Assembly (NCBI RefSeq): GCF_013282095.1
Contig: NZ_BLTJ01000009.1
Location: 62,001-126,000, forward strand
DNA from: Enterocloster alcoholdehydrogenati
GTDB taxonomy: Bacteria; Bacillota; Clostridia; Lachnospirales; Lachnospiraceae
DNA: 64,000 nt
Reading direction: 5' to 3'
The position numbers and the translations under genes are program-made. A model generated the notes under the pieces. It made no database searches. It was not told where the DNA came from and saw nothing but the letters and a program-made list of their open reading frames with translations. Below, piece after piece: positions 43,101 through 52,760 of the stretch (position 1 is the stretch's first letter; every line of letters starts with the position of its first letter).

Positions 43101-44437
43101 TCCGTTCCCTGATCGCGGCCCTGCGCGTGCGGGATCAGCGCCATTATGAGCGCCGGGTGGTATCCAGCGCCTATAACCGGGTGGTATTTACAAAGGAGAT
43201 GAAGAGGGACTATACCCTTCTCTGCCCCCAGATGTCACCCATTCACTTTGACCTCATCGAACCTGCCGTGAGAGCCTTTGGATACCATATAGAGGTTCTT
43301 CAAAATCACAACAAAAATGCCGTGGATGTGGGCTTACAGTATGTAAATAATGACGCCTGCTATCCCTCCCTGATCGTGATCGGCCAGATCATGGACGCCC
43401 TCTTGTCAGGAAAATACGATTTAAACCGCACGGCGGTCCTCATGAGCCAGACCGGCGGCGGCTGCCGTGCCTCCAACTATATCGGCTTTATCCGCCGGGC
43501 GCTGGAAAAGGCCGATATGCCCCAGATCCCCGTAATCTCTGTCAATGCCAACGGCATGGAAACCAACCCCGGCTTTTCCATCACCCTGCCTCTGCTCACA
43601 AAGGCCATGCAGGCGGTTGTATACGGCGATATCTTCATGCGGGTGCTCTACGCCACCCGTCCCTATGAGGCTGTACCGGGAAGCGCCGATGCCCTCCATG
43701 AGAAGTGGAAAAAACGCTGTATCGCATCTTTATCCAAGCGCTCTGCGGCCATGATGGAATTTGGCCGCAACATCAAGGGAATCATACGTGATTTTGACCA
43801 GCTGGAACGCAAAGACATCCAAAAACCAAAGGTTGGCATTGTAGGGGAGATCCTGGTAAAATTCTCTCCTCTGGCAAATAACCATATTGTTGAGCTGCTG
43901 GAATCCGAGGGTGCAGAAGCTGTAATGCCGGATCTGATGGATTTCCTGCTCTACTGTTTCTACAACAGCAATTTCAAGGCCGAGCACCTGGGCACGAAAA
44001 AATCCACTGCCCGGCTGTGCAACGCCGGAATCTCCCTGCTTGAATATTTTCGGCGAACTGCAAAGAAGGAACTGGCAGCAAGTAAGCATTTTGCTCCTCC
44101 CTCTGCTATCAATGAGCTGGCAAATATGGCAAAGGGCTTTGTTTCCCTTGGAAATCAGACTGGTGAAGGCTGGTTTTTAACCGGCGAGATGCTGGAACTG
44201 ATCCACAGCGGTGTGAAAAATATCGTATGCACCCAGCCATTCGGCTGTCTGCCCAATCATATCGTAGGAAAGGGCGTGATCAAGGAACTGCGCAAAAACT
44301 ATCCAGATTCCAATATCATTGCAGTAGACTACGATCCCGGCGCCAGCGAAGTAAACCAGTTAAACCGCATCAAGCTGATGCTGGCAACGGCTCAGAAAAA
44401 CCTGAAAAAGGAGTTGGAGCCGAAAGTTTCCGTATAA
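40163..44437 (+). CDS. 2-hydroxyacyl-CoA dehydratase activase-related multidomain protein
   Basis: A protein of about 1424 residues. Two tandem BadF/BadG/BcrA-type ATPase domains begin [16 protein letters not shown] and [16 protein letters not shown]; both keep the Cys pair that bridges a [4Fe-4S] cluster in HgdC ([10 protein letters not shown] with [16 protein letters not shown] with TRCTVF). A middle DUF2229 region has CKGCNNHC and later ESECYPAK, and the C-terminal third resembles a dehydratase-type iron-sulfur subunit ([16 protein letters not shown]). Such giant proteins are widespread in clostridia and their substrate is unknown. The start is uncertain: the first plausible ATG (40163) is 21 bases past AAGGAGGT, whereas an in-frame ATA at 40151 sits nine bases from it. 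It ends at a strong terminator. Confidence 0.88.
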   Translation: MNQLSTTYTLGIDIGSTTVKVALLDQEYHIIFSDYERHYANIQETLAGLLKKACAQTGPVFVMPVITGSGGLTLSSHLNAPFVQEVVAVASSLQDYAPHTDVAIELGGEDAKIIYFTGGIDQRMNGICAGGTGSFIDQMASLLQTDASGLNEYARDYKAIYPIAARCGVFAKSDIQPLINDGATREDLAASIFQAVVNQTISGLACGKPIRGNVAFLGGPLHFLPELRKAFIRTLHLTPEQVIAPDHSHLFAAIGAAMNPREGQQPKAITELIETLSSGVQMDFEVKRMDPLFENQADYEAFLADHAHNHVKSADLASYEGLCYLGIDAGSTTTKAALVGEDGSLLYRFYENNNGSPLAAAIRAITEIKSRIPDTAKIAYSCSTGYGEALLKAAFLLDEGEVETISHYYAAAFFDPEVDCILDIGGQDMKCIRIKDGTVDSVQLNEACSSGCGSFIETFAKSLNYSVMDFAREALFAKNPTDLGTRCTVFMNSNVKQAQKEGATVADISAGLAYSVIKNALFKVIKITNASDLGRHVVVQGGTFYNDAVLRSFEKISGCRAVRPDIAGIMGAFGAALIAKERYHMGGEKETTTLPLDKIISLNYKTSMTRCKGCNNHCVLTVNQFGGGRRYISGNRCERGLGLEKAKKEIPNLFDYKYRRMFGYEPLPMDEADRGTVGIPRVLNMYENFPFWAVFFKKLRYHVILSPQSTRQLYELGIESIPSESECYPAKLVHGHVSWLIRQGVKFIFYPCIPYERNESPEAGNHYNCPMVTSYAENIKNNVEALEEEKVHFMNPFMAFTNEQVLTEALVTEFSKTFQIPAAEIRMAAHAGWQELIASREDMKKKGEETLDWMKEHGRRGIVLAGRPYHVDPEIHHGIPELITSYGFAVLTEDSVSHLGKVERPLVVTDQWMYHSRLYAAASFVKTRDDLDLIQLNSFGCGLDAVTTDQVSDILTRSGKIYTVLKIDEVNNLGAARIRIRSLIAALRVRDQRHYERRVVSSAYNRVVFTKEMKRDYTLLCPQMSPIHFDLIEPAVRAFGYHIEVLQNHNKNAVDVGLQYVNNDACYPSLIVIGQIMDALLSGKYDLNRTAVLMSQTGGGCRASNYIGFIRRALEKADMPQIPVISVNANGMETNPGFSITLPLLTKAMQAVVYGDIFMRVLYATRPYEAVPGSADALHEKWKKRCIASLSKRSAAMMEFGRNIKGIIRDFDQLERKDIQKPKVGIVGEILVKFSPLANNHIVELLESEGAEAVMPDLMDFLLYCFYNSNFKAEHLGTKKSTARLCNAGISLLEYFRRTAKKELAASKHFAPPSAINELANMAKGFVSLGNQTGEGWFLTGEMLELIHSGVKNIVCTQPFGCLPNHIVGKGVIKELRKNYPDSNIIAVDYDPGASEVNQLNRIKLMLATAQKNLKKELEPKVSV

Positions 44438-44473
44438 ACAGGCAAACGGCATCTGCCGCTTACACAGTATGTC

Positions 44474-44519
44474 AAATGGCCCGGAAAACACAGATAAAAC
44501 AGTGTTTTCCGGGCCATTT
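44474..44519. terminator. Bidirectional terminator between the activase and glyA
   Basis: A perfect 18-bp stem (44474-44491 with 44502-44519) and a 10-base loop, with AAATGG and CCATTT ends giving U-rich tails both ways. It serves two convergent genes. Confidence 0.92.
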
Positions 44520-44547
44520 TTATTCATGTATGAAGGGATCAGCTGTC

Positions 44548-45798
44548 CTAACCCTCGTACAGAGGATACTTCTCGCAGAGTTTTGTCACCTCTGCCCTGA
44601 TATACTCTTTCTGCTTTTCAAAATCCGCGGCAGTAAGCCAGATGCACTCTGCAATCTTCTCCATATCTGCCTCCCTCAGGCCTCTTGTAGTCACAGCCGG
44701 GGTGCCGATGCGGACGCCGGAGGTGACAAAGGGGCTTCTTGGGTCGTTTGGAACGGTATTTTTATTCAGGGTAATAAATACTTCATCACAGCGATTCTGC
44801 AGTTCCTTGCCGGAGATCTCCATTCCCCGCAGATCCACCAGCATCAGGTGATTATCCGTACCGCCGGTCAGCAGCTTAAAGCCCTGCTTTTTAAGAGCCG
44901 ACGCCAGAGCCTGGGCATTTAAAACAACCTGATGCGCATATTCCTTAAATTCAGGCTTTAACGCCTCGCCCAAGCATACTGCCTTGGCAGCGATGACGTG
45001 CTCTAAGGGGCCGCCCTGAGTTCCCGGAAAAATAGCCTTGTTGAAGTTAAACTTCTCCGCCGCCTCTTTATTTGCCAGAATCATACCGCCTCTGGGGCCT
45101 CGTAAGGTCTTGTGTGTAGTCGTGGTCACTACGTCTGCATAGGGGATGGGGCTTGGATGCTCTCCCGCTGCCACCAGGCCCGCGATATGAGCCATATCCA
45201 CCATCAGATATGCGCCGACCCCATGAGCGATTTCACGGAACCTCTTAAAGTCAATGGTTCTTGCGTAGGCGCTGGCTCCTGCCACGATCAGCTTCGGCTT
45301 TGACTCCTTTGCCTTGCGCTCCACCTCGTCATAGTCAATAAATCCCTCATCATCCACCCCATAGGGAACAATGTTAAAATACATACCGGAAAAGTTTACA
45401 GGGCTGCCATGGGTCAGATGGCCCCCGTGATCCAGGTTCATGCCCATCACCGTATCTCCCGGCTTCAGCATAGCCAGGAAAACCGCCATATTTGCCTGCG
45501 CGCCGGAATGAGGCTGTACATTGGCATAATCGCACCCAAAGAGTTTCTTAGCCCGCTCAATGGCCAGGGTCTCTACGATATCCACACACTGACAGCCTCC
45601 GTAATAGCGTTTGCCGGAGTATCCTTCTGCATATTTATTCGTCAGAACCGTTCCCATCGCCATCATCACCGGTTCTGAAACAATGTTCTCCGAAGCGATC
45701 AGTTCCAGATTCTGCCGCTGACGTCTGCACTCCGCCTGGATCGCCTCGCCTACCTCTTTGTCATAGCCTGTGATAAAATCCATAACTGTATTTACCAT
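44548..45798 (-). CDS. glyA: Serine hydroxymethyltransferase
   Basis: A 416-residue PLP enzyme interconverting serine and glycine with tetrahydrofolate. [12 protein letters not shown] near residue 30, GHLTHG near 120 and the PLP lysine motif [16 protein letters not shown] near 225. Start 45798 is used because the TTGCAT/TATAAT promoter at 45832-45860 lies inside the upstream extension of the frame (open to 45879). Confidence 0.96.
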   Translation of the reverse strand: MVNTVMDFITGYDKEVGEAIQAECRRQRQNLELIASENIVSEPVMMAMGTVLTNKYAEGYSGKRYYGGCQCVDIVETLAIERAKKLFGCDYANVQPHSGAQANMAVFLAMLKPGDTVMGMNLDHGGHLTHGSPVNFSGMYFNIVPYGVDDEGFIDYDEVERKAKESKPKLIVAGASAYARTIDFKRFREIAHGVGAYLMVDMAHIAGLVAAGEHPSPIPYADVVTTTTHKTLRGPRGGMILANKEAAEKFNFNKAIFPGTQGGPLEHVIAAKAVCLGEALKPEFKEYAHQVVLNAQALASALKKQGFKLLTGGTDNHLMLVDLRGMEISGKELQNRCDEVFITLNKNTVPNDPRSPFVTSGVRIGTPAVTTRGLREADMEKIAECIWLTAADFEKQKEYIRAEVTKLCEKYPLYEG

Positions 45799-45831
45799 TG
45801 AACCTACCATCCTTTCCGTTCTTTTTCTGCG

Positions 45832-45860
45832 ATTATACTCCATCCGGCAGTAAAATGCAA
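45832..45860 (-). promoter_or_regulatory. glyA promoter
   Basis: TTGCAT (45855-45860) and TATAAT (45832-45837), 17-base spacer. Confidence 0.8.
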
Positions 45861-45911
45861 TACTGCCCCAGGCGGACAAAACTTCCCCTTATGTCCCTGT
45901 ATTTTCCCGCG

Positions 45912-47636
45912 TCAGTCTCTGAATTTCCAGGCTTTTACCACCACCTGAAGGGTGCGGTTTCCGTTGTATTCATTGACAGTCGGATAGTAGATAATGTCGA
46001 TCCCGCGGCGGCGGCCCATCTCCTCCAAAAATGCATCCCCGTCTCCGAAGATAATCCCATCCATGGAAAAGCCCCGCTCATTTGCCAGGGAAAGACGTAC
46101 CACATTGCGGTTTCTTCCCATAACGCGGACGCTGCGGACAGTCATGGATTTCTGCGCAAACTGCGGTTTTTCATTTCCCTGTCCAAATGGTTCCAGACGT
46201 TCCAGATCACCGATCAGTTCCTCGGTCACATACTCAAAAGGCATTGCTGCATCGATCCATACTCTGGGGATAAAATCGTCCTCTGTGAGCCTGTCCTCTG
46301 CATTTTCATTGAGCCGCCTGCGAAACTCGCCGATATCCGACTCTTCCAGTGAAAAACCTGCCGCCATAGGATGGCCGCCGAATTTCAGCAGCAGATCCTT
46401 TACCTCCACCAGGGCATGGAACATATGGTAGGCTTCAATGGAACGCCCGGAGCCCTTGGCACAGCCCTCAGCCCGTGTGAGGACGAAAACAGGCTTATTG
46501 TACCGCTCCCTGATCCGCCCCGCCACGATCCCTGCCAGAGATTCATGGCAGTCGGGCAGAAAAATCACCAGCACCTTGTCCCTAGAAAGTTCCTTTTCCA
46601 CCTGATCTGCTGCGGCCTCTACGTTTTCCTGGGTCATGGCCTTTCGTTTGTCATTTAATTCCTTTAGTTCCTCTGCAATCTCATCCGCTCTGGCCGGATC
46701 CCCGCACAGCAAAAGTTCCACCGCAAGCTCTGCTGTCTGCAGGCGTCCGCTGGCGTTTAAGCATGGCCCAAGAACAAAACCAATATGGTAAGCGCTGATA
46801 TTGGCAGGGTCAATGGCATTTTTAAGGATAAGACTCTTCAGTCCCGGGTTCCCTGTGCAGGCCAGCCGTTTCAGACCCTCCTTTACCACAATGCGGTTTT
46901 CATCCTTTAGCTTCATCACATCGCCAACCGTAGCGACGGCGGCAAACTCCAGAAGTTCCAGCCACTCCTGACGATCAATGCCGTATGAATCATACAGTGC
47001 TCCGATAAGCTTAAATGCCACCATGGCCCCGCAGATCTCCGGCCAGGGATACCGGCTGTCCCTGCGCTTTGGATTGACAATGGCATCTGCCGGGGGCATC
47101 AGGTCTGCCCCAGTCTCCCCATCAGTCTGGATATCATGATGATCCGTAATAATCACCTCCAGGCCAAGCTCCTTTGCCCTGGCGATCTGGCTGATGGCCG
47201 CAATGCCGTTGTCGCAGGTAACAAGCGTCTCGATCCCGTCTGCGGCGGCCGCCTCTATGATCTGTTCATTGATCCCATAACCATCTCGGATCCGCTCCGG
47301 GATCACATAGTCCGCATCTGCCCCGATCCGTGCAAATCCCTTGTACAAAACAGCCGTGGCGCACACACCGTCAATGTCGTAATCCCCTACGATCCGCAGG
47401 CGGCGTTTTTCCTTTACTGCCCTGCGGATCCGTCTTACAGCCTCTTCCATATCGGGCAAAAGCCCAGGGGAATAAAGATCCTCCAGGCTTCCGTTTAAAT
47501 AGCGGTCAAACGCCGCCTCATCCTCTATATCTCTGTTGCGTATGATTCTGGCTGTGACCGGGCTTATATCAAACCGGGCCGCCAGGCCGTCAAAATCCGC
47601 TTTCTTTGCGTGCAGCATCCAGATAGACTCTGTCAT
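45912..47636 (-). CDS. recJ: Single-stranded-DNA-specific exonuclease RecJ
   Basis: A 574-residue 5'-3' exonuclease. DHH-family motifs: VGDYDIDGVCATAVLYKG near residue 82, VTCDNGIAA near 137, ITDHHDI near 159, and the later GGHPMAAGFSL DHHA1 motif near 420; a C-terminal OB region follows. It lies upstream of glyA on the same strand but glyA has its own promoter. Confidence 0.95.
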   Translation of the reverse strand: MTESIWMLHAKKADFDGLAARFDISPVTARIIRNRDIEDEAAFDRYLNGSLEDLYSPGLLPDMEEAVRRIRRAVKEKRRLRIVGDYDIDGVCATAVLYKGFARIGADADYVIPERIRDGYGINEQIIEAAAADGIETLVTCDNGIAAISQIARAKELGLEVIITDHHDIQTDGETGADLMPPADAIVNPKRRDSRYPWPEICGAMVAFKLIGALYDSYGIDRQEWLELLEFAAVATVGDVMKLKDENRIVVKEGLKRLACTGNPGLKSLILKNAIDPANISAYHIGFVLGPCLNASGRLQTAELAVELLLCGDPARADEIAEELKELNDKRKAMTQENVEAAADQVEKELSRDKVLVIFLPDCHESLAGIVAGRIRERYNKPVFVLTRAEGCAKGSGRSIEAYHMFHALVEVKDLLLKFGGHPMAAGFSLEESDIGEFRRRLNENAEDRLTEDDFIPRVWIDAAMPFEYVTEELIGDLERLEPFGQGNEKPQFAQKSMTVRSVRVMGRNRNVVRLSLANERGFSMDGIIFGDGDAFLEEMGRRRGIDIIYYPTVNEYNGNRTLQVVVKAWKFRD

Positions 47637-47685
47637 CTTGCCGTCCCTTTCTTATATCCTTTGTCAACCGTCTCCCTGACGGTCT

Positions 47686-49047
47686 TTACTCTTCTTTTTC
47701 CGCTGCCTCTCCTGGAATCAGCAGGCCAAGCAAACCGCCCGCCACTGCCGGCAGGATCCATCCAAGTCCCGGCTCATATCCCGGCAGCTGACGGATAAGA
47801 CCTGTAAGTCCGAACATACTGATCTTTGCCTGATCCAGTGCCCAGACCACACTGACCACAGCCGTAAACAGGATAGACAGACGGTATACCCAGGTTCTCT
47901 TTCCAGCAGCCCGGCTGGCAAAAGCCAGAGCAATCAGCACAATGGCGATGGGGTAGATGGCGTTCAGTACGGGAACGGAATACTTTAAGATCCGATCCAG
48001 ACCTGCGCTGGAGATCAGAAGGCTCACCAGGGCAAAAATTACCGCCCATACCCGGTAGCCGATTTTAGGCGCCAGCATGGAAAAATACTGGCTGCAGCAG
48101 CTGATCAGCCCTACACAGGTATTTAAACAGGCAATAAAGAAGATCACGCCCAGGATTACCATTCCCGACGCCCCAAAAAGGTTGCCTGCCACAAAGGTAA
48201 GAATCCTGGCTCCGTTGGCCCCCTCTCCCGCCTGCTGTCCCACCGGACCTCCGATAAAAGCAAGGGCAGCATAAACAAGAGACAGAAGAACCCCTGCCAC
48301 TGCACCGGCCTTTACGGTCTCCCGCACCACAGAGTCCTCTCTGGATATTCCCTTATTTTTAATATTCAGGGCAATAATAATGCCGAAATTGAGGGCAGCC
48401 AGCGTATCCATTGTCTGATATCCCTCTGTAAATCCCCTTACAGAGGCACCGGCAGCAAACTCCGCCTCAGGGGCTCCCGGCGCTCCCATGCTCCAGATCA
48501 GACTGCCTGTAAAGAGCACCGCAATCAGCACAAGCAGAGCCGGACACATTACCTTTCCCAAACGTTCGGATAAGGTTTCCGGATGAAAAGACAAAAGAAG
48601 GGCCGTCCCAAAAAATACAAGAGAATAGCCCAGCTGCGCGCCAAACTGCACCGTCATCCCCGTACCGCCTAAAGGCGCTCCCAGATGAACGCCTGCCCCT
48701 GTGAGAATGGGAAGAACCGTCATTTCAAAGGAGGTGCTTGCTGTTCTTGGAATCGCCAGAAAGGGGCCGATCGCCAGATAAGCCGTCAATGTAAATATGA
48801 GAGCAAAGCTTTTTCCCACTCTGCCTGACAGCTTTTCCAGACCGCCTGACAGCGCCACCGCAGCGACGCCAAGTACCGGAAACCCTACTGCGCTGATCAA
48901 AAAACCTGCCATGGCAGGAATCACCTCACTGCCCGCCCTTGCGGCCAGATAGGGCGGAAAAATAAGATTTCCCGCCCCAAAAAACATAGAAAACAATGTA
49001 AATCCCACCAGAAGAAGATTCTGAAGGGAAAGCTTTTGTACTTTCAT
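47686..49047 (-). CDS. brnQ: Branched-chain amino acid:cation symporter
   Basis: A 453-residue LIVCS-family carrier with about twelve membrane helices. N-terminal FTLFSMFFGAGNLIFPPYLA and the NFGIIIALNIKNKG loop are typical. Imports leucine, isoleucine and valine with Na+ or H+. It precedes recJ by 49 bases without a terminator. The gap to the tRNA gene, 49048-49289, holds no other gene. Confidence 0.94.
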   Translation of the reverse strand: MKVQKLSLQNLLLVGFTLFSMFFGAGNLIFPPYLAARAGSEVIPAMAGFLISAVGFPVLGVAAVALSGGLEKLSGRVGKSFALIFTLTAYLAIGPFLAIPRTASTSFEMTVLPILTGAGVHLGAPLGGTGMTVQFGAQLGYSLVFFGTALLLSFHPETLSERLGKVMCPALLVLIAVLFTGSLIWSMGAPGAPEAEFAAGASVRGFTEGYQTMDTLAALNFGIIIALNIKNKGISREDSVVRETVKAGAVAGVLLSLVYAALAFIGGPVGQQAGEGANGARILTFVAGNLFGASGMVILGVIFFIACLNTCVGLISCCSQYFSMLAPKIGYRVWAVIFALVSLLISSAGLDRILKYSVPVLNAIYPIAIVLIALAFASRAAGKRTWVYRLSILFTAVVSVVWALDQAKISMFGLTGLIRQLPGYEPGLGWILPAVAGGLLGLLIPGEAAEKEE

Positions 49048-49289
49048 AGCCCGTCACCTGCCTTTATCAGATTTGCCTGTATCCGCGGATATATTCTCCT
49101 GGGAAACTTTCTTCATCATACCATATTCCTGTGTATGTTTCAACTGCGGCGGCAACCTCCTGCTGCATATGCAAAAAAACCGTAAAGCAGGCTCCGCTCT
49201 GCCTTGAAAGCGCAGCACACTTCCTGGACTGCCCTCTCCCTTCCATCGGAGCGCAGTATGGCCGGTTTGATACATCTTCAAAAAAGTAA

Positions 49290-49318
49290 TTGACAACTTT
49301 TGATATCTGCCTTATAAT
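49290..49318 (+). promoter_or_regulatory. tRNA-Gly promoter
   Basis: TTGACA (49290-49295) and TATAAT (49313-49318), 17-base spacer, consensus in both hexamers, 14 bases before the mature 5' end. Confidence 0.92.
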
Positions 49319-49331
49319 AATGACTGTTCGC

Positions 49332-49402
49332 GCAGGTGTAGTTCAATGGTAGAACACTAGCCTTCCAAGCTAGATACGTGGGTTCGATTCCCATCACCTG
49401 CT
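49332..49402 (+). tRNA. tRNA-Gly (TCC anticodon)
   Basis: A 71-base cloverleaf: acceptor GCAGGTG/CACCTGC, anticodon loop CTTCCAA giving TCC, T-loop TTCGATT. CCA is not encoded. Confidence 0.96.
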
Positions 49403-49410
49403 TTTTGTTT

Positions 49411-49451
49411 ACAGCGGAATCCCCTGATTATCAGGGCATTCCGCTGTTTTT
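49411..49451 (+). terminator. Terminator of tRNA-Gly
   Basis: Long stem from CAGCGGAAT to ATTCCGCTG with inner CCTGAT/ATCAGG, followed by TTTTTG. Confidence 0.9.
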
Positions 49452-49504
49452 GTTTGCCCCATGGCTGAATCGTTACAAAATAATAAAAACTCTGCAAAAA
49501 CAGG

Positions 49505-49533
49505 TTGACGCTGGACCGAAGCAGGAGTATACT
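49505..49533 (+). promoter_or_regulatory. ribU promoter
   Basis: TTGACG (49505-49510) and TATACT (49528-49533), 17-base spacer, directly upstream of the FMN riboswitch. Confidence 0.8.
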
Positions 49534-49544
49534 GCATATAGTTA

Positions 49545-49659
49545 CAATTCTTCGGGGCAGGGTGAGATTCCCTACCGGCGGTATAGTCCGCGACCCGCTT
49601 AGGGCGGCTGATCCGGTGTAATTCCGGAACCGACAGTTACAGTCTGGATGAGAGAAGAA
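49545..49659 (+). ncRNA. FMN riboswitch (RFN element)
   Basis: The conserved RFN blocks are all visible: CTTCGGGGCAGGGTGAGATT at the 5' side, CCCTACCGGCGGTA, AGTCCGCGACCCG, GATCCGGTGTAATTCCGG, CCGACAGTTACAGTC and the closing GGATGAGAGAAGAA. It senses FMN and sits in the leader of a riboflavin transporter gene. The downstream terminator (49707-49740) is the expression platform: FMN binding should lead to early termination. Confidence 0.96.
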
Positions 49660-49706
49660 TGCAGAATCACCATAGTGTGGACATTCTGCACAGACACGCA
49701 TTTTAT

Positions 49707-49740
49707 ATCCCGGAGGATCCAAGATCTGCCGGGATTTTTT
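49707..49740 (+). terminator. Riboswitch-controlled terminator
   Basis: ATCCCGG (49707-49713) pairs with CCGGGAT (49729-49735), followed by TTTTTT; lies between the RFN aptamer and ribU, 115 bases before the start codon. Confidence 0.85.
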
Positions 49741-49855
49741 ATATTATGCCCTGGCAGATCCCATTTATTGGGCGTCTCAAAACAGTTGCGTTTCACCTGT
49801 ATCCTGTACATGAAACCATTTTGCGGCAGCCCTGTCAAAAAAGGAGGATCTGAAA

Positions 49856-50464
49856 ATGAAACTGAAAACGAAACAGGTTGTACTGATGGGAATGTTTGGT
49901 GCTCTGGCGGCTGTGCTGATGCTTTTTGAAGTGCCTCTTCCATTCATCGCGCCAAGCTTCTACGGCCTTGATATTTCCGAAGTTCCGGTACTGGTAGGCA
50001 CCTTTGCCATGGGGCCTGTGGCCGGAATTGTGATCGAAGCGGTAAAGATCCTGGTAAAGCTTCTCCTCAAGCCTTCCACCACTGGCTTTGTAGGGGAATT
50101 TGCCAATTTTGTAATCGGCTGCTCTCTCGTGGTTCCCGCCGGTCTGATCTACCGCCGTCACAAGACCAAGGGAAGCGCTGTCCTTGCCATGGCTGTGGGA
50201 ACCATACTTATGGCCATTGCAGGAGCCGTACTCAACGCCCTGGTGATGATTCCCTTTTATTCCCATTTTATGCCGCTGGAAAACATTCTTGCAGCAGGGG
50301 CCGCTATCCAGCCGGCAGTCAGCAGTGTGTGGGGACTGGCTATCTTCTGCGTAGCGCCCTTTAATCTTTTAAAGGGCGCCATCGTTTCCCTTCTCACTGC
50401 CCTGGTCTACAAGCGCATCAGCAGCCTGATCCACAGTACAGACTGTGAAAAATGCGCCGCCTGA
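49856..50464 (+). CDS. ribU: ECF-type riboflavin transporter substrate-binding protein RibU
   Basis: A 202-residue S-component with six membrane helices. N-terminal KQVVLMGMFGALAAVLM carries the small-residue motif that docks on EcfT, and EVPVLVGTFAMGPVAGI is typical of RibU. It binds riboflavin and works with the shared EcfAA'T module, encoded elsewhere. AAAGGAGG precedes the ATG. Control by the upstream FMN riboswitch is expected. Confidence 0.95.
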   Translation: MKLKTKQVVLMGMFGALAAVLMLFEVPLPFIAPSFYGLDISEVPVLVGTFAMGPVAGIVIEAVKILVKLLLKPSTTGFVGEFANFVIGCSLVVPAGLIYRRHKTKGSAVLAMAVGTILMAIAGAVLNALVMIPFYSHFMPLENILAAGAAIQPAVSSVWGLAIFCVAPFNLLKGAIVSLLTALVYKRISSLIHSTDCEKCAA

Positions 50465-50513
50465 CCGTGAAAAAATACATCTGAAAAAAGTTTTAAAAAA
50501 ACAAAAAAAGTAC

Positions 50514-50542
50514 TTGCATTTATTCACGAAGTATGATAAAGT
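50514..50542 (+). promoter_or_regulatory. Candidate promoter of the tRNA-Arg-His-Gln cluster
   Basis: TTGCAT (50514-50519) and TAAAGT (50537-50542), 17-base spacer. A separate TTGACA at 50551 is too close to the tRNA to act. Confidence 0.45.
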
Positions 50543-50573
50543 ATAACACGTTGACACGGCAAGTGTCGCGGAT

Positions 50574-50647
<74 letters not shown>

Positions 50648-50677
50648 TTGAGCGTAAGCTCTAATTGAATGAAATAT

Positions 50678-50752
50678 GGTGGGTATGGCGAAGTTGGTTA
50701 TCGCGCCAGATTGTGGCTCTGGAGGCCGAGGGTTCGAATCCCTCTACTCACC
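50678..50752 (+). tRNA. tRNA-His (GTG anticodon)
   Basis: GTG anticodon in loop TTGTGGC; the extra G(-1) at 50678 can pair with C73 at 50752, the hallmark of tRNA-His. 75 bases. Confidence 0.95.
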
Positions 50753-50796
50753 CTTTCCTCTTTTCGCGATGATGAGAAGAGGATTTTTTAATATAA

Positions 50797-50869
50797 TGGG
50801 CTGTCGCCAAGCGGTAAAGGCACAGGACTTTGACTCCTGCATACGAGGGTTCGAATCCCGCCAGCCCAG
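50797..50869 (+). tRNA. tRNA-Gln (TTG anticodon)
   Basis: Acceptor TGGGCTG/CAGCCCA, anticodon loop CTTTGAC giving TTG, T-loop TTCGAAT. The T-stem has an A-G mismatch at positions 50-64 (bases 50846 and 50860). 73 bases. Confidence 0.93.
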
Positions 50870-50877
50870 TAACGCCA

Positions 50878-50924
50878 ATGAGCCGGAAACCTTTGATTTG
50901 TTAAGGTTTCCGGCTCATTCTTTG
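50878..50924 (+). terminator. Terminator of the tRNA cluster
   Basis: A perfect 16-bp stem (50878-50893 with 50903-50918) with a 9-base loop and TCTTTG tail. From here to 51121 I see nothing else. Confidence 0.88.
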
Positions 50925-51121
50925 TGCATTGGGGAAGCATAAAGCGAAACGAAAAGATGCCGATTGTAATCATGCGGCAGTTTTAAGGCCGAGCGTATGA
51001 CGAGGTTCATAAATCACATCATTTTCTAAAGACAGCAGCAAAAAAGAGAGACCTGTTTCAGATCCGTGTTATATCATCAACAATACGTTTATATTTTAAT
51101 ATTTTATAACTTCAAATACAC

Positions 51122-51152
51122 AAAAGCCCCGTAAGTTTTACACTTACGAGGC
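51122..51152 (-). terminator. Terminator of tRNA-Arg (ACG)
   Basis: CGTAAG/CTTACG stem extended by GCC/GGC (51126-51152), followed on the minus strand by CTTTTG. Confidence 0.8.
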
Positions 51153-51160
51153 TCTCAACG

Positions 51161-51234
51161 TGCGCCAAAGAAGATTCGAACTCCCGACACTACGGTCCGT
51201 AGCCGTATGCTCTATCCAGCTGAGCTATTGACGC
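51161..51234 (-). tRNA. tRNA-Arg (ACG anticodon)
   Basis: Minus strand. Acceptor GCGTCAA/TTGGCGC, D-arm AGCTCAGCTGGATAGAGC, anticodon loop CTACGGA giving ACG (read as ICG after deamination), T-loop TTCGAAT. 74 bases. Confidence 0.95.
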
Positions 51235-51274
51235 ATCCTGGTGCTTTGGCCTGTCTGCCTCAGCAACGTAGATC

Positions 51275-51303
51275 ATTATATTATATCAAACAGCAAATGT
51301 CAA
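51275..51303 (-). promoter_or_regulatory. Promoter of tRNA-Arg (ACG)
   Basis: TTGACA (51298-51303) and TATAAT (51275-51280), 17-base spacer, both consensus. Confidence 0.92.
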
Positions 51304-51327
51304 TAGTTTTTTTATTTTTTTTGAAAG

Positions 51328-51365
51328 ACAGCGCGGAAAGTTTCTGCGGCCCCCTTCCGCGCTGT
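51328..51365. terminator. Hairpin after the NCS2 permease gene
   Basis: ACAGCGCGGAA (51328-51338) pairs perfectly with TTCCGCGCTGT (51355-51365), 22 bases past the permease stop. The T-run on the minus strand is short (CTTTC). Confidence 0.6.
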
Positions 51366-51386
51366 GCTGTCAGACATTTTTCATTT

Positions 51387-52760
51387 TTACAGCATGATAT
51401 ATTTCCCTACAAACAGCGCCGCCAGAACATACATCAGCGCACTGATCTTCTTTTCCTTCGCCTTTCCCGTAAACACATTGATCACAACGTATGCAATCAC
51501 TCCCATGGCAATGCCTTCGGATATACTGTACATAAACGGCATGGCAATAATGGAGATATAGGCAGGGATAGCCTCTGTGAAGTCATCAAAGTCAATCTTT
51601 GTAATTGAGGTCAGCATCAGGAAACCTACCACTACCAGAGCCGGAGCCGTGGCAAAAGACGGAATAGCCAGAAAAATCGGAGACAGGAACAGCGACAGAC
51701 CAAACAGGATTGCCGCTACAATGGCCGTCAGGCCGGTGCGCCCGCCTTCTGCCACACCGGATGCGCTCTCTACAAAGGTGGTGGTGGTAGAAGTGCCCAG
51801 CACTGCACCTACAGAGGTTCCGATGGCATCCGACAGCAGAGCACCGCGGATCCTCGGAAGCCTTCCGTCCTTATCCAGCATATCCGCCTTGGACGCCACA
51901 CCGATGAGCGTTCCCAGCGTGTCAAAAAGATCCACAAACAGGAAGGCAAACATGACTACAAAGAAATCCAGGCTAAGGATGCCTGAAAAGTCCATCTGCA
52001 TCAGAGTGGGAGCAATACTTGGAATACGGATCCCTCCTGAGAAATCCGGCAGCAGGCTGTACATTCCGATCTCTGGATTGATCTGATACAGGCCGGTAAG
52101 CTGACAGAGAATGCCAAGGCCCCAGGTAATCAGAATTCCCCAGAGAATGTTTCCCTTAACCCCCTTAACAACCAGAATGCCCGTAATGAGAATCCCTGCC
52201 AAAGCCAGGACTACAGTGATCCCTTCACTGTTAAACATACCGTTTGATACGGAATTTTTAAAGGAATACACACCTACCAGGGTAGCGCTGTCCACTACGA
52301 TCTTGGCATTCTGCAAGCCGATAAACGCGATGAACAGACCGATGCCTACTGAAACCGCGTGCTTTAAATTCATGGGGATTGCATTAAAAATAGCTTCCCG
52401 CACGCTGGTCAGAGACAAAAGAATAAATACAATTCCTTCAATAAACACGGCTGCCAGGGCCGTCTGCCAGCTGTAGCCCATCTGCAGAACTACAGTATAG
52501 GCAAAATAGGCGTTTAAGCCCATGCCCGGAGCAAGCACAAAGGGATAGTTTGCAAATGCCGCCATCATCACAGTAGCGATCAGGGCCGCTAAAGCCGTTG
52601 CGGTAAAGACAGCTCCGCTGTCCATACCGCAGGCGCTTAAAACACTTGGATTGACTGCCAGAATATAGGCCATCGTCATAAAGGTGGTCACACCCGCGAT
52701 CACCTCTGTTTTCACATCCGTCTTATTTTCTTTCAGGTGAAATATTTTCTCCAGATCCAT
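51387..52760 (-). CDS. NCS2-family purine permease (AzgA/PbuG type)
   Basis: A 457-residue permease with 13-14 membrane segments. N-terminal KIFHLKENKTDVKTEVIAG, the MTMAYILAVNP helix and the GTSTTTTFVESASGVAEGGRTG loop are typical of the hypoxanthine/guanine/adenine branch. Start 52760 follows AGGAGG and lies 38 bases inside the adenine deaminase gene, in a different frame, so the two are translationally linked. Imports purine bases for salvage; adenine or hypoxanthine is most likely given its partner. Confidence 0.93.
   Translation of the reverse strand: MDLEKIFHLKENKTDVKTEVIAGVTTFMTMAYILAVNPSVLSACGMDSGAVFTATALAALIATVMMAAFANYPFVLAPGMGLNAYFAYTVVLQMGYSWQTALAAVFIEGIVFILLSLTSVREAIFNAIPMNLKHAVSVGIGLFIAFIGLQNAKIVVDSATLVGVYSFKNSVSNGMFNSEGITVVLALAGILITGILVVKGVKGNILWGILITWGLGILCQLTGLYQINPEIGMYSLLPDFSGGIRIPSIAPTLMQMDFSGILSLDFFVVMFAFLFVDLFDTLGTLIGVASKADMLDKDGRLPRIRGALLSDAIGTSVGAVLGTSTTTTFVESASGVAEGGRTGLTAIVAAILFGLSLFLSPIFLAIPSFATAPALVVVGFLMLTSITKIDFDDFTEAIPAYISIIAMPFMYSISEGIAMGVIAYVVINVFTGKAKEKKISALMYVLAALFVGKYIML

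Noticed and set aside
49054-49296. Minus-strand frame of 80 codons upstream of brnQ
   Set aside because: Overlaps the tRNA-Gly promoter, lacks a ribosome binding site and has no recognisable features.
49599-49943. Minus-strand open frame of 114 codons
   Set aside because: It runs antisense through the FMN riboswitch and into ribU; no ribosome site and no protein-like composition.
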